Of a DNA stretch of 62,266 bases, positions 53,171-62,266 are shown one piece after another. A model generated the notes under the pieces. That model made no database searches, was not told the origin of the DNA, and saw only the letters and a list, made by a program, of their open reading frames with translations. Positions within the stretch are counted from its first letter, which is position 1; each line of letters begins with the position of its first letter. Both the position numbers and the translations under genes were made by a program. Source of the stretch: Candidatus Saccharimonadota bacterium (lineage in GTDB: Bacteria; Patescibacteriota; Saccharimonadia; Saccharimonadales; Saccharimonadaceae); assembly GCA_030537075.1 (NCBI GenBank), contig JAUNOS010000002.1, positions 1 to 62,266 on the forward strand, in the 5' to 3' direction.

Positions 53171-54385
53171 TTAATTATAGCGGGTTTTGTAATATTTCGC
53201 AAGGAAATCATCTCGGAAGGCATAGAAGGTGCCGTCCTGTAGGTGGGCGCGGATGTCATCGACCAACTTGACGATAAAGCGTTCGTTATGGATCGACAGT
53301 AGCGTGCCAGCCAGAGACTCGCGGGCATGCAGCAGATGACAGAGGTACGCCGCCGTGTAGTGCTGGCAGGTGTAGCAATCGCAGTCCTCCATAATTGGGC
53401 TGAATTGTTCGCGGTATTTGCGCCCACGAACGTTAACGCGGCCATATGGCGTGTAGGCAGCGCCATTACGCGCCACGCGCGTCGGGCTGACACAGTCGAA
53501 CGTGTCAATCCCCTGCTCAATGGCAGCGAAAATGTCATCTGGCTCAGAAATACCGAGCAGGTGCCGCGGTCTGTCTTCTGGCAAAATCTCATTCACCCAC
53601 TGAATAGTTTGCGCCATGGTTTCTTTTTCTAACGCCCCGCCGATACCATAGCCGTCAAAGTCCATACTGCCAAGGAAGTGCGCCGTCTCTTTGCGTAAAT
53701 CTTCGTAATTCGCGCCCTGCAGAACGCCGAACAGCGCCTGATATGGCTTGTCGGGTCGTGCGGCGCGCAGGCGTTTGACCTCGGCGAGTGAACGTTCAGC
53801 CCAGCGGTGGGTGCGCGCCAACGCCTCGACTTGATACTCATACGGGTCGATGAGTGACGTCAATTCATCAAACGCAAAGGTGATGTCGGCACCGATGCCG
53901 GCTTGAATTTGCATGGAAAGCTCAGGTGTGAATTTGTGGTAGGAACCATCCAGGTGCGACTTGAACATGACGCCATTTTCGTCAACCCACGCGTGGCGTG
54001 ATGACTTTTTCGCGATGGCAATTTCCTCGTCGACATCAGTACTCATGGCGAGCACTTTTTTGAAGCCCGAACCGAGTGACAGCACCTGAAACCCGCCGCT
54101 GTCGGTGAAGGTCGGGCCGTCCCAGTGCATAAATTTCCCCAGGTAACCGGCTTTTTCGATGAGCTCATGACCCGGCTGCAAGTACAAATGGTAGGCATTT
54201 GCCAGTACGGCCTGAGCGCCGACACCTTTGACCATTTCTGGCACCATGGCTTTGACATTGGCTTTGGTGCCAACCACGATAAAGGCCGGGGTCTGAATGT
54301 CGCCATGCGGCGTATGGATGACGCCAGTGCGCGCCAGCGTGCCGTCCAGGCGAGAGGTGATGTGGAAAAAGAAAGGTCGCTGCAT
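53171..54385 (-). CDS. tgt: tRNA-guanine transglycosylase
   Basis: Swaps guanine 34 for preQ1 in tRNAs with GUN anticodons. The 404-aa protein has TDSGGFQVLSL, with the catalytic Asp of the first active-site loop, FAFDELTSL in the second, and the zinc site DCYTCQHYTAAYLCHLLHARE (Cys-x-Cys-x2-Cys plus His). Slightly longer than the usual 370-380 aa. Minus-strand TATAAT (54401-54396) ends 10 nt before the ATG. No queuosine biosynthesis genes are near, so preQ1 may be salvaged. Confidence 0.95.
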   Translation of the reverse strand: MQRPFFFHITSRLDGTLARTGVIHTPHGDIQTPAFIVVGTKANVKAMVPEMVKGVGAQAVLANAYHLYLQPGHELIEKAGYLGKFMHWDGPTFTDSGGFQVLSLGSGFKKVLAMSTDVDEEIAIAKKSSRHAWVDENGVMFKSHLDGSYHKFTPELSMQIQAGIGADITFAFDELTSLIDPYEYQVEALARTHRWAERSLAEVKRLRAARPDKPYQALFGVLQGANYEDLRKETAHFLGSMDFDGYGIGGALEKETMAQTIQWVNEILPEDRPRHLLGISEPDDIFAAIEQGIDTFDCVSPTRVARNGAAYTPYGRVNVRGRKYREQFSPIMEDCDCYTCQHYTAAYLCHLLHARESLAGTLLSIHNERFIVKLVDDIRAHLQDGTFYAFRDDFLAKYYKTRYN

Positions 54386-54457
54386 AATCTGTTTGATTAT
54401 AGCATAATCAGCGCGATCCCGTGGTCATGATGCTTATGGTGCGCTATAATTAGAAGC

Positions 54458-56419
54458 ATGAGTGAGCTGCTAAAACGCGACCCATGGTTGGCGCCACATG
54501 CCAAGGCATTGGCATCCCGCGAGGCGGCACTGCAGCGAAAGGTGGCGCGGCTGCTCGGCGATGTGTCGCCGGCCAAGTTTGCGCTAGGGTTTCATCATTT
54601 TGGGCTGCACCGGACGACAAAGGGCTGGACGTTTCGGGAGTGGGCGCCGAACGCGACGCGCGTGGTGCTGGTCGGCGAGTTTTCAAATTGGCAGGAGCGC
54701 GAGGAATATACCTTGCGTCCAGGCGCACGTGGCGAATGGGAGCTGCAGCTGCCGCCCGAGGCACTCCGCCATGGGCAGCACTATAAACTGCGCGTTCATT
54801 GGCGCGGTGGTGGCAGCGGCTGGCGGCTGCCGTCCTATGCAACCTACGTCGTGCAAGAAACGGATGGCGTCGGGTTTGCGGCGGCAGTGTGGGCGCCAGA
54901 CGAGCCATACGCCTGGCAGCACGCCGCGCCACCCGCACCTGACACACCGCTGATTTACGAAGCACATGTCGGCATGAGCAGCGAGGCGCCCGAAGTGGCC
55001 AGTTTTGATTATTTTCGCACTGAGGTACTGCCGCGTATCAAGCAGGCTGGCTATAACACCGTACAGCTGATGGCCATCGCCGAGCATCCATATTACGGCA
55101 GTTTCGGCTATCACGTCAGCAATTTTTTTGCCGTTAGTTCGCGCTTTGGCACACCCGATGATTTCAAGCGGCTGGTGGACACGGCGCATGGGCTGGGCTT
55201 GCGCGTCATCATCGACCTGGTGCATTCGCACACGGTGAAAAATGAAGCCGAGGGGCTGAGCCGGTTTGATGGTACCCTGACGCAGTACTGCCGGGGCGAC
55301 CATCCGGCGTGGGATTCGCGGCTGTTTGATTACGCTCGGCCGGAGGTAGCGCATTTTTTGACCAGTAATTGCCGCTGGTGGCTGGATGAATATCACATCG
55401 ACGGCTTCCGGTTTGATGGCGTGACCAGTATGATCTATCGGCATCATGGCCTCGGCAAGTCTTTCACCTCGTACACGAATTATTTTGGCGACGATGTTGA
55501 CGCGGATGCCCTGGCCTACCTGCGCCTGGCCAACCAAGTGATTCACGCGGTGCGGCCTGACGCCATCACCATCGCCGAGGAAATGAGCGGCCTGCCGGGA
55601 CTGTGCCTGCCGGCGGATCAGGGCGGCATCGGCTTTGATTATCGACTGAACATGGGGGCACCAGACTTGTGGATCAAGACGCTCAAGGAGCGGCGCGATG
55701 AGGACTGGGACTTAGGCGAGCTGGTTCATACGCTGAGTTCGCATCGCCCTGAAGAGCGTGTTATCAATTACGCTGAGAGTCACGATCAAGCGTTGGTCGG
55801 CGACAAAACGCTGGCCTTTCGGCTGATGGACGCGGCGATGTATCAGCACATGGACAAGGCCGACCCTGACCCGAGGGCGGAGCGCGGCGTGGCGCTGCAC
55901 AAGCTGATCCGGCTGTTGACAGCTGGACTGCACGGCGGCGGATATTTGAATTTTATGGGCAATGAGTTTGGGCATCCGGAGTGGATTGATTTTCCGCGCG
56001 AGGGAAATGCTTGGTCATTTCACCACGCTCGGCGTCAATGGAGCCTGGTGGACAACGGCTTTTTGAAATACCAGTGGCTGGGCGAATTTGACCGAGCCCT
56101 GATGCGGCTGCTACCAGACCTTGATAGCCACGACCTACGTCATGTTCAGACAAATAACCAGGACGGCACGGCCACCTTTCAGCGTGGCGATCTGCTCTTT
56201 GCGTGTAATCTGTCGCCAGACAATTCCTACGGCAACTTCCCCGTTCTGGCAGAGCCTGGCTCCTACCGCATCGTGCTCGACAGCGACGCGCCCGAGTTCG
56301 GCGGACATGGCCGCATCAGCCCCGACCAACGCTTTTTCACCCAGCCAGAGCTCGAAGGACATATGCTGCGCATCTATCTCCCAGCGCGCACGGGCGTGGT
56401 GCTTAGGCGCGTGGATTAG
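54458..56419 (+). CDS. glgB: 1,4-alpha-glucan branching enzyme (GH13_8-like)
   Basis: Introduces alpha-1,6 branches into glycogen. The 653-aa protein has an N-terminal CBM48 (FREWAPNATRVVLVGEFSNWQ), then GH13 motifs: FAVSSRFGTPDDFKRLVDTAHGLGLRVIIDLVHSH, FRFDGVTSMIYRHHG with nucleophile Asp near 319, IAEEMSG with acid Glu near 373 and YAESHDQ with Asp near 440. FDGVTSMIYRHHG and overall length look more like the eukaryotic/GH13_8 group than E. coli GlgB. TATAAT (54445-54450) ends 7 nt before the ATG with no SD. Confidence 0.93.
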   Translation: MSELLKRDPWLAPHAKALASREAALQRKVARLLGDVSPAKFALGFHHFGLHRTTKGWTFREWAPNATRVVLVGEFSNWQEREEYTLRPGARGEWELQLPPEALRHGQHYKLRVHWRGGGSGWRLPSYATYVVQETDGVGFAAAVWAPDEPYAWQHAAPPAPDTPLIYEAHVGMSSEAPEVASFDYFRTEVLPRIKQAGYNTVQLMAIAEHPYYGSFGYHVSNFFAVSSRFGTPDDFKRLVDTAHGLGLRVIIDLVHSHTVKNEAEGLSRFDGTLTQYCRGDHPAWDSRLFDYARPEVAHFLTSNCRWWLDEYHIDGFRFDGVTSMIYRHHGLGKSFTSYTNYFGDDVDADALAYLRLANQVIHAVRPDAITIAEEMSGLPGLCLPADQGGIGFDYRLNMGAPDLWIKTLKERRDEDWDLGELVHTLSSHRPEERVINYAESHDQALVGDKTLAFRLMDAAMYQHMDKADPDPRAERGVALHKLIRLLTAGLHGGGYLNFMGNEFGHPEWIDFPREGNAWSFHHARRQWSLVDNGFLKYQWLGEFDRALMRLLPDLDSHDLRHVQTNNQDGTATFQRGDLLFACNLSPDNSYGNFPVLAEPGSYRIVLDSDAPEFGGHGRISPDQRFFTQPELEGHMLRIYLPARTGVVLRRVD

Positions 56420-56470
56420 GACACATAAAACACTCTTTTCTTTTTACCGCCCGAGCGCTACACTAAACAC

Positions 56471-57883
56471 ATGAAACGACACAAAAAACCGCATGTACCA
56501 GATTTCTTGAAGCAAGCGCTGGCGACCATATCCATCTTGCCTGCTCAGGAACCCATCCATCCGCTCAATAAGCTTGATGAGAGTCTGACGCCAAATATGC
56601 GAGCACTTCGCCTTACCATGGCTATCGGTAGCGAACTGCTAGCGATGGGCGTGGCCGCCAGTGACGTCGTGCATATGGCACGCGGCATCACTGACACCTA
56701 CTGCAAACGACGTGTTCATGTCGATATTAGCTCGACACTAATAACTGTATCTCAAGATCGCGGCATTGACAAAGAGCCCTTAACGTTAATGCGTACTATC
56801 GCCCTAAAGGACGCTAATTATCACATGATCCAAGATCTTCAACAGCTTGCACTCTTGATCCGTAATACTCATCTGCCGCTTGAGGAAGCCGAACAGCAAC
56901 TTGAAGTCATCATCGCATCGCCACGACGCCATCCGCGTTGGATCACCTATGGCTCAAGTGGCCTCGTCTCTATGGGTGCGGTCATTTTATTTGGCGGCTC
57001 ACCCCTGATGTGTATACTGGCCTTTGTTATGGGCATCCTCGCTACGGGAGTGCTTCGCTGGCTATGGAAGATCGGCGTGTCATTGTTCTATGCACAGATA
57101 GCAGTCGCGCTTTGTATCACTCTCGCGACTGGTTTTGTCGAGTGGCTTAATGTTCAATTAGGGCTCGGTATTAACACTACACTGCTGGTTATTTCTGGGA
57201 TTATCCTGCTTGTTGCGGGGCTGCTTATCGTTGGGGCATTTCAGGATGCTATCGACGAATTCTATGTGACCGCGGGTGCGCGGCTACTGCGTGTCGGGAT
57301 GATGACCGGCGGTATCGTTGTCGGAGTATTGATCGGCCTATATATCATCCAGCGCTCAGGCATTAGCTTTCCGACAACACCGGACCGCCTCACGCTCACC
57401 GAAGCATCACTTCAGTACGTCGGCGCACTCCTTATCGCCGCTGGTTTCGCCGCCGGCAATCATGCACGGCTGTTCGGCATGATAATATCCGGCCTCGCAG
57501 CAATGTTCGGCTGGTGGGTATCGCGCATGCTGATGGATGAGTTCGGCATCGTCATTGCGAGCGGCATGGCCGCGGCGGCTATTGGCGTGACAGCGGTATT
57601 TGTGTCGCGCTTGTCGCGTTTTCCGTCGATGGCCATCATCGCTGCTGGTATCGTCCCGCTCGTACCGGGCCTCTCGCTTTACAACGGCCTGATGGGAGTC
57701 GTCGCCAATCCGCCGGGCGATCCTGAATTCATGATGGCTCTGGCGGTGTTAGCACGTGCGGTGATGATCGGTCTAGTGGTCGCCATGGGCGCGTCGGTCG
57801 GCAACGTTATCGCTCGACCCATCCGCCGCCGCGTCATTCACGCCTATCGCTACCGGGCGGCTAAGCGACCACACGAGTCTTAG
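56471..57883 (+). CDS. ThrE-like threonine/serine exporter family protein
   Basis: Membrane protein of 470 aa with ten or so TM helices. The N-terminal soluble part (LRLTMAIGSELLAMGVAASDVVHMARGI; VDISSTLITVS) matches the DUF1212 half of ThrE. The middle and C-terminal membrane parts have ITYGSSGLVSMGAVILFGGSP, IAAGIVPLVPGLSLYNGLMG and PGDPEFMMAL, matching the second half. It is likely an amino-acid transporter. TACACT (56459-56464) ends 6 nt before the ATG with no SD. It overlaps the dnaE end by 4 nt. Confidence 0.82.
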   Translation: MKRHKKPHVPDFLKQALATISILPAQEPIHPLNKLDESLTPNMRALRLTMAIGSELLAMGVAASDVVHMARGITDTYCKRRVHVDISSTLITVSQDRGIDKEPLTLMRTIALKDANYHMIQDLQQLALLIRNTHLPLEEAEQQLEVIIASPRRHPRWITYGSSGLVSMGAVILFGGSPLMCILAFVMGILATGVLRWLWKIGVSLFYAQIAVALCITLATGFVEWLNVQLGLGINTTLLVISGIILLVAGLLIVGAFQDAIDEFYVTAGARLLRVGMMTGGIVVGVLIGLYIIQRSGISFPTTPDRLTLTEASLQYVGALLIAAGFAAGNHARLFGMIISGLAAMFGWWVSRMLMDEFGIVIASGMAAAAIGVTAVFVSRLSRFPSMAIIAAGIVPLVPGLSLYNGLMGVVANPPGDPEFMMALAVLARAVMIGLVVAMGASVGNVIARPIRRRVIHAYRYRAAKRPHES

Positions 57884-60800
57884 TGTAATTTGACGCACTC
57901 ATCACCCAGCACCGCTCGTAGTCCGTCGAGGAGATCACCGCTCGCGTCAACCTTGAAGGGAAGCTTCATTGCTGATTTCTCTGCATCACCCAACACTAAT
58001 ACCACATCAGTTGCGCCGACCCACTCGCCGCAGAGTGCTTTTAGTGCCACCAATTTATCATGGTCGTTCGGGTCTTTGACTTGCAAGAAAAGGCGTGATG
58101 ATGGAACATCTGGGGCCGGGACTGGACGCGGCGCCTGGTGCGTCGAAGTGGTAGCCGACGACCGAGCCGAGCGAGGCGCACTGCCCGTCCTCTGCGCTTG
58201 ATATGCAGCGCGTTTTTCTTTTTTGTACGCACTGCTGACTTTGGGCGCGTCCATTTTGCGGCCGGTCGATTCGTAGGTTTTGATATCGTCGTCGGAAATA
58301 ACTTCGATGCTGTCGGCGATCATTTTGCTTTCTGAGCCCAGGTTGCCATCGCGGTCGCGGGCGGAATTTTTACCTGTCACGCGGATGACGGCGTCCTGCA
58401 CTAGCTGGGCACCGACTTGCTCGTACAGACTCGGAAAGACGATGACTTCGCCTTCACCAAATTTATCTTCCAACCCCACAAAGGCCATTTTGCTGCCAGA
58501 TTTCGTGAGGATGGTACGCACCGTGGTGATGATGCCGCCCACTGTCATGACGCGACTGTCATATTCGGGCACCAGTTGACTGAGCGGCTGGGCTTGCTCC
58601 TCCAGGTAGGTGGCGTAGCCATCCAGCGGATGTGCCGAAATATACAATCCCATCAGCTCGCGTTCCCACATCAGTCGCTCTTTGTCGGTGTGCTTATTTG
58701 GCGATGGCAAGAGCTGCATGGTCGGCTGGACGCTGGACGCTTCATCGCCCAGCAGCCCAAACAAATCAGTCTGTCCGCTGGCGGCTTCTTTTTGGGTTTT
58801 TTGGGCGAAGGCAGTGATAGTGTCGAGACTAAATAGTAGATCAGATCGATCACCGAAGCTATCAAACGCACCACATTTAATCAGCGATTCCCAGGCTTTG
58901 CGGTTGAATTTACTGGTCGAAACACGCTTGGCAAAATCTTCAATACTGGTGAATTTACCCTCTTCACGGGCCCGCAGCAGCTCCTCAACCGCACCAACGC
59001 CCACACCCTTCACCGCCGCCATGCCAAAACGAATTTTATTCTCGCCTGGCACCACGGCAAATTCCACGAACGATTCATTGACATCAGGACTGAGTACCGA
59101 AATGCCCATATGCTTACACTCCGTCATTTCGATAGCCAGACGCTCGGTATCGTCTTGGTCGCTGGTCATCAGTGCCGCCATAAAGGCGTCGGGATAATGT
59201 GCCTTCAGGTACGCCGTCCAATAGGCGATCAGGCCGTAACACGCCGCATGACTCTTGTTGAAACAATAATTCGCGAACTCTTCCAGCGCATCCCAAAACT
59301 GCTCGGCGACTTCCCTGGTGGCGCCGCCAACCTTGATGGCACCTTCGACAAACTCTGGCTTCACCTTCTGCATGAGGTCAATTTTCTTTTTACCCACCGC
59401 CTTACGCAAGGTGTCCGCCTGGCCGCCGGTAAAGCCGCACCACTCTTTCGAAATCTGCATAAACTGCTCTTGGTACACCAAAATGCCGTAAGTGTTTTTC
59501 AGCGAGTTTTCCATGCCGGGATGCAGGTAGGTAATTTCCTCCTCGCCGTGTTTACGCTTGATGAAGGAGTCGATAAACTGCATCGGCCCCGGGCGATATA
59601 ACGCCACCATCGCGATGATATCTTCAAAGACGCTTGGCTTGAGCTCACGCAGGTAGCGTTTCATGCCAGCCGATTCCAGCTGGAACACGCCGGTAGTGTC
59701 ACCACGCTGAAAGAGTTTATAGGTCTCTTCGTCGTCAAGCGGCAAACTGGAAAGGTCAATGTTGGTTTTGTACACTTTGCGGATAATACGCAGGGCGTTG
59801 TTGATGATGGAAAGGTTGGAAAGCCCCAAAAAGTCCATCTTCAGGAGACCCAGTTCTTCCACTGGCCCCATCGGATACTGCGTTGCTACCACACCTTTTT
59901 GCGCCATTTCCAGCGGCACGTATTTCACCAAATCATCCGGCGCGATCACCACACCGGCAGCGTGCACACCGTGTGAGCGAATCGTCCCTTCCAGGCGCGA
60001 GGCGAAATCATACACCGTTTTTGATATCGGATTGGTTTCGTACTCTTTTTTGAGATCGGGGTCTTCCTCGAGCGACTTCTTGATCGGCACATGACGACCC
60101 TGAACAGGTGGCGGAATCAGCTTCGCCATCCGGTCGGCGTCACCATATGGCACCTGCAGCACTCGCGCCACATCGCGCACTGCTGCACGAGCGGCCATGG
60201 TGCCAAAGGTACAGATATTCGCCACCCGCTCATGACCGTATTTATTGGCGCAATATTCGATCACTTCGCCGCGCCGCGTATCCTGAATGTCGATGTCGAT
60301 GTCGGGCATGGAAATACGGTCGGGATTGAGGAAGCGCTCAAACAGCAGGTCATAATGCAGCGGGTCGAGGTCGGTGATGTTCAGCGCATAGGCGATGATG
60401 GAGCCAGCCGCCGAACCACGTCCCGGCCCAAAGATAATCCCCTGAGACTTACCCCAGTTGATAAAGTCCTGGACGATGAGAAAGTAGCCGTTATATCCCA
60501 TCTTGTCCAGCACGCCAAATTCCATATCCAGGCGCTCCAGCTGCTCCTCGGTTAGCATCGCGCGCAGCTCATCATTCGGCAGTTTTTTGGCGTCCTCCAG
60601 CGCCATCCCCGCATAGCGCGCTGCCATGCCGCTATACACCAGGTGATCCAGATATTCCTTTTCACTCTCGCCATTGGGCGTGGGGAATTTCGGGATGAGA
60701 ATATCGCCCAGCTTGATCTCCAGGCTGCAGCGATCAGCGATGACTTTGGTGTTAGCGATGGCGCTGGGATTAGTTTTTGACCAGCGCGAGATGATATCTT

Positions 60801-61611
60801 CAGGTTCGGTCAAATGCAGCTCGAAGTCCTTCAGACTCATCCGCTTTTCGTCCGAAAGATACGCGCCCGTGCCGACACAGAGCAAAATTTCGTGCGCCTC
60901 TTGATCTTCATGGCTCAGATAATGCCCGTCGCTGGTCACCACGCATGGAATATCCAGCTCTTCGCTCAATTGCTCCAGATAGTCATTCACCTTTTTCTGC
61001 AAATCCCAGTGACTGCGTGCCTCGGGATGACCGTGATCTTGCAGCTCCAGATAGTAACGATCGCCAAAAATCGATTTATACCACTGCGCAATTTCCCGCG
61101 CCTTGTCATAGTCGTCATTACGCAAATTCTCACCCAGCTCGCCACCCATACAGCCCGACATACAAATAATGCCTTCGTTGTACTCTTCCAGTAGGTCATG
61201 GTCGATGCGTGGCTTATAATACACGCCTTCCAGGTTCGCCACCGTGCTGAGCTTCATCAGGTTTTGATAGCCCTGGTGGTTCATGGCCAGCAGCGTCAAG
61301 TGATAGCGCATCTTGTCCTTAGCCGGGTCGCGGTCATGACGGGTGCGCGCCGCCACGTAGGTTTCGATGCCGATGATAGGTTTGATACCGGCGTCGTGCG
61401 CTGCTTTATAAAATTCGATGGCACCAGACATAGTACCGTGGTCGGTGATGGCGCAGGCCTCCATGCCCAGCTCCTTCACCTTCGCGACCATGTCCGGGAT
61501 TTTCGTCAAACCGTCCAGCAGTGAGTGGTGCGTGTGATTGTGCAGATGCACATAATCAGACGGCTTTAACACCGCCGACGTCCCTCCGTCGCTTTTCCCT
61601 ACCGCACTCAT
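57880..61611 (-). CDS. dnaE: DNA polymerase III alpha subunit
   Basis: Replicative polymerase of 1243 aa. An N-terminal PHP domain (YVHLHNHTHHSLLDG; AITDHGTMSGAIEFYKAAHDAGIKPIIG) keeps its metal-ligand His and Asp, so it may still proofread. The catalytic Asp motif PDIDIDIQDTRR is near 435 and FVLP-type finger segments follow. The C-terminus has HhH and OB-fold regions (MTVGGIITTVRTILTKSGSKMAFVGLED). Longer than E. coli DnaE (1160 aa), mainly by a basic Ser/Pro linker near 1130-1175. Minus-strand TGcTATACT (61619-61624 core) ends 7 nt before the ATG. Confidence 0.96.
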   Translation of the reverse strand: MSAVGKSDGGTSAVLKPSDYVHLHNHTHHSLLDGLTKIPDMVAKVKELGMEACAITDHGTMSGAIEFYKAAHDAGIKPIIGIETYVAARTRHDRDPAKDKMRYHLTLLAMNHQGYQNLMKLSTVANLEGVYYKPRIDHDLLEEYNEGIICMSGCMGGELGENLRNDDYDKAREIAQWYKSIFGDRYYLELQDHGHPEARSHWDLQKKVNDYLEQLSEELDIPCVVTSDGHYLSHEDQEAHEILLCVGTGAYLSDEKRMSLKDFELHLTEPEDIISRWSKTNPSAIANTKVIADRCSLEIKLGDILIPKFPTPNGESEKEYLDHLVYSGMAARYAGMALEDAKKLPNDELRAMLTEEQLERLDMEFGVLDKMGYNGYFLIVQDFINWGKSQGIIFGPGRGSAAGSIIAYALNITDLDPLHYDLLFERFLNPDRISMPDIDIDIQDTRRGEVIEYCANKYGHERVANICTFGTMAARAAVRDVARVLQVPYGDADRMAKLIPPPVQGRHVPIKKSLEEDPDLKKEYETNPISKTVYDFASRLEGTIRSHGVHAAGVVIAPDDLVKYVPLEMAQKGVVATQYPMGPVEELGLLKMDFLGLSNLSIINNALRIIRKVYKTNIDLSSLPLDDEETYKLFQRGDTTGVFQLESAGMKRYLRELKPSVFEDIIAMVALYRPGPMQFIDSFIKRKHGEEEITYLHPGMENSLKNTYGILVYQEQFMQISKEWCGFTGGQADTLRKAVGKKKIDLMQKVKPEFVEGAIKVGGATREVAEQFWDALEEFANYCFNKSHAACYGLIAYWTAYLKAHYPDAFMAALMTSDQDDTERLAIEMTECKHMGISVLSPDVNESFVEFAVVPGENKIRFGMAAVKGVGVGAVEELLRAREEGKFTSIEDFAKRVSTSKFNRKAWESLIKCGAFDSFGDRSDLLFSLDTITAFAQKTQKEAASGQTDLFGLLGDEASSVQPTMQLLPSPNKHTDKERLMWERELMGLYISAHPLDGYATYLEEQAQPLSQLVPEYDSRVMTVGGIITTVRTILTKSGSKMAFVGLEDKFGEGEVIVFPSLYEQVGAQLVQDAVIRVTGKNSARDRDGNLGSESKMIADSIEVISDDDIKTYESTGRKMDAPKVSSAYKKEKRAAYQAQRTGSAPRSARSSATTSTHQAPRPVPAPDVPSSRLFLQVKDPNDHDKLVALKALCGEWVGATDVVLVLGDAEKSAMKLPFKVDASGDLLDGLRAVLGDECVKLH

Positions 61612-61629
61612 TACTCTTAGTATAGCACG

Positions 61630-61962
61630 TTAACGGCGGCGTTGCATGGTGTCGGTGAGGTGATTGATAAAGTCAGCCAGCGCTGGGAAAAAGTCGACGA
61701 CCTGCCCCAATATCCACACCACCAGCGCGATGAGCACCGTCGCGCCCAGGACCGAACCAAAACCGAAAAACAGGCCGCGCCAAAAATTCATCATATAGAC
61801 CTGGCGGCGTGAACGGTGAAAATCATTAAACAATTCTTCCAGCAGTGCCTTGCGCGCGCCAATTTCGTTGTCGCGTTGCACTTTTTCTGCCACCGTCCTG
61901 GAAGCTTTTTTTACTACACTGCCCACTGAAGATTTTTTTGTAGTCGTACGGTCAGCTACCAT
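61630..61962 (-). CDS. Small membrane protein, DUF5665-like
   Basis: A 110-aa protein. A charged amphipathic helix (VAEKVQRDNEIGARKALLEELFNDFHRSRRQ) is followed by MMNFWRGLFFGFGSVLGATVLIALVVWILGQVV, one or two TM segments, and a short basic tail. This matches DUF5665 membrane proteins, of unknown function. I take ATG 61962, with GAGGGG about 10 nt upstream; TTG 61968 is an alternative. It overlaps the galU stop by 11 nt and precedes dnaE by 18 nt. Confidence 0.7.
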   Translation of the reverse strand: MVADRTTTKKSSVGSVVKKASRTVAEKVQRDNEIGARKALLEELFNDFHRSRRQVYMMNFWRGLFFGFGSVLGATVLIALVVWILGQVVDFFPALADFINHLTDTMQRRR

Positions 61963-62266
61963 TGCCAAGTCGCCCCTCTAAATGACGGCGCAGGTCTTGC
62001 CCAAATTGCGGATCACGCAGCCCAAAGTCAATGACCGTTTTGAGGTATTCCAATTTGTCGCCAGTATCATAATACGTACCATTGGTGATCTCCACGCCAT
62101 AAAACGCATGGCCATCGTCGATCATCCGCTGCATGATAGGCTGAATGGTGAACTCGCCGTGCCCGTCAAAGCGCTGCTTCGCCTCCTCCAGGTAGGCGAA
62201 AAACTCGCCCGGCAGCAAGTAGCTACTGACGCTCGCCAGGTCGCTCGGCGCATTGGCCTTGCCTGG
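61952..62266 (-). CDS. galU: UTP--glucose-1-phosphate uridylyltransferase, C-terminal part (runs off the window)
   Basis: Only the last 104 codons are inside the window; the 5' part lies beyond 62266. NAPSDLASVSSYLLPGEFF, the EFTIQPIMQRMI segment and TNGTYYDTGDKLEYLKTVIDFGLRDP match the C-terminal end of GalU, which makes UDP-glucose for surface glycans. The frame is open to the window edge. It overlaps the next gene, so the pair is co-transcribed. Confidence 0.82.
   Translation of the reverse strand, partial: PGKANAPSDLASVSSYLLPGEFFAYLEEAKQRFDGHGEFTIQPIMQRMIDDGHAFYGVEITNGTYYDTGDKLEYLKTVIDFGLRDPQFGQDLRRHLEGRLGNGS

Overview
This window most likely comes from an ultrasmall, host-dependent Patescibacteria/CPR bacterium, with Saccharibacteria (TM7) the best fit. 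That placement is inferred from gene content, not from a marker-gene search. Genes are tightly packed, often overlap by 1-17 nt, and mix information processing with fermentation (lactate dehydrogenase, malic enzyme), peptidoglycan synthesis, a type IV pilus ATPase and many small secreted or membrane proteins of unknown function. No amino-acid or nucleotide biosynthesis pathway is visible. TGA is used as a normal stop. The base composition is GC-rich overall, with a few AT-richer islands.

Layout. 1-4.8 kb: tRNA-Leu, a secreted TasA-like protein with its SipW-type signal peptidase (fused to a LamG domain), tRNA-Val and typA. 4.8-14.4 kb: DUF2569 membrane protein, trehalase, rarA, ddl, an SPFH protein, a GntR/ArsR-like-regulated ABC exporter, an esterase and a HIT protein. 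14.4-16.8 kb: accessory island with two perfect 236-bp inverted repeats around one AT-rich gene encoding a degenerate kinase-like protein, next to tRNA-Gly/Phe/Gly and a 53-aa membrane microprotein. 16.8-20.5 kb: transglutaminase surface protein and a GH13 glucosidase. 20.5-26.5 kb: a compact minus-strand operon tyrS-HAD-recG-helical protein-rsmD-unknown. 26.5-36.6 kb: class A PBP, then nusA-clpC-metallopeptidase-radA, and separate VOC and PIN/TRAM genes. 36.6-37.2 kb: non-coding regulatory region with a structured leader, a 54-aa zinc-ribbon protein and an elaborate terminator. 37.2-43.3 kb: secreted HNH nuclease, pepN, a WhiB-motif protein, an RNase HII-YraN fusion, a VanZ-like protein and rplS. 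43.3-51.9 kb: malic enzyme, pilB-like ATPase, TrmH-family methylase, FG-GAP secreted protein, rpsJ, ldh, a lipoprotein and unknowns. 51.9-62.3 kb: tuf, tgt, branching enzyme, ThrE-like exporter, dnaE, a DUF5665-like membrane protein and the C-terminal end of galU.

How it works together. Trehalase, a GH13 glucosidase and the branching enzyme suggest use and storage of alpha-glucans feeding fermentation to lactate. PBP, Ddl and the signal peptidase serve the cell surface. The transglutaminase, LamG, TasA-like, FG-GAP, HNH and pilus genes are candidates for host contact and nutrient scavenging.

The most striking general feature is regulatory. About eighteen genes on both strands have a TATAAT-like box ending 6-8 nt before the start codon, usually with no Shine-Dalgarno sequence. 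This implies mainly leaderless transcription, mixed with ordinary SD-led genes. At 37929/37950 one palindromic -10 box appears to serve two divergent leaderless genes.
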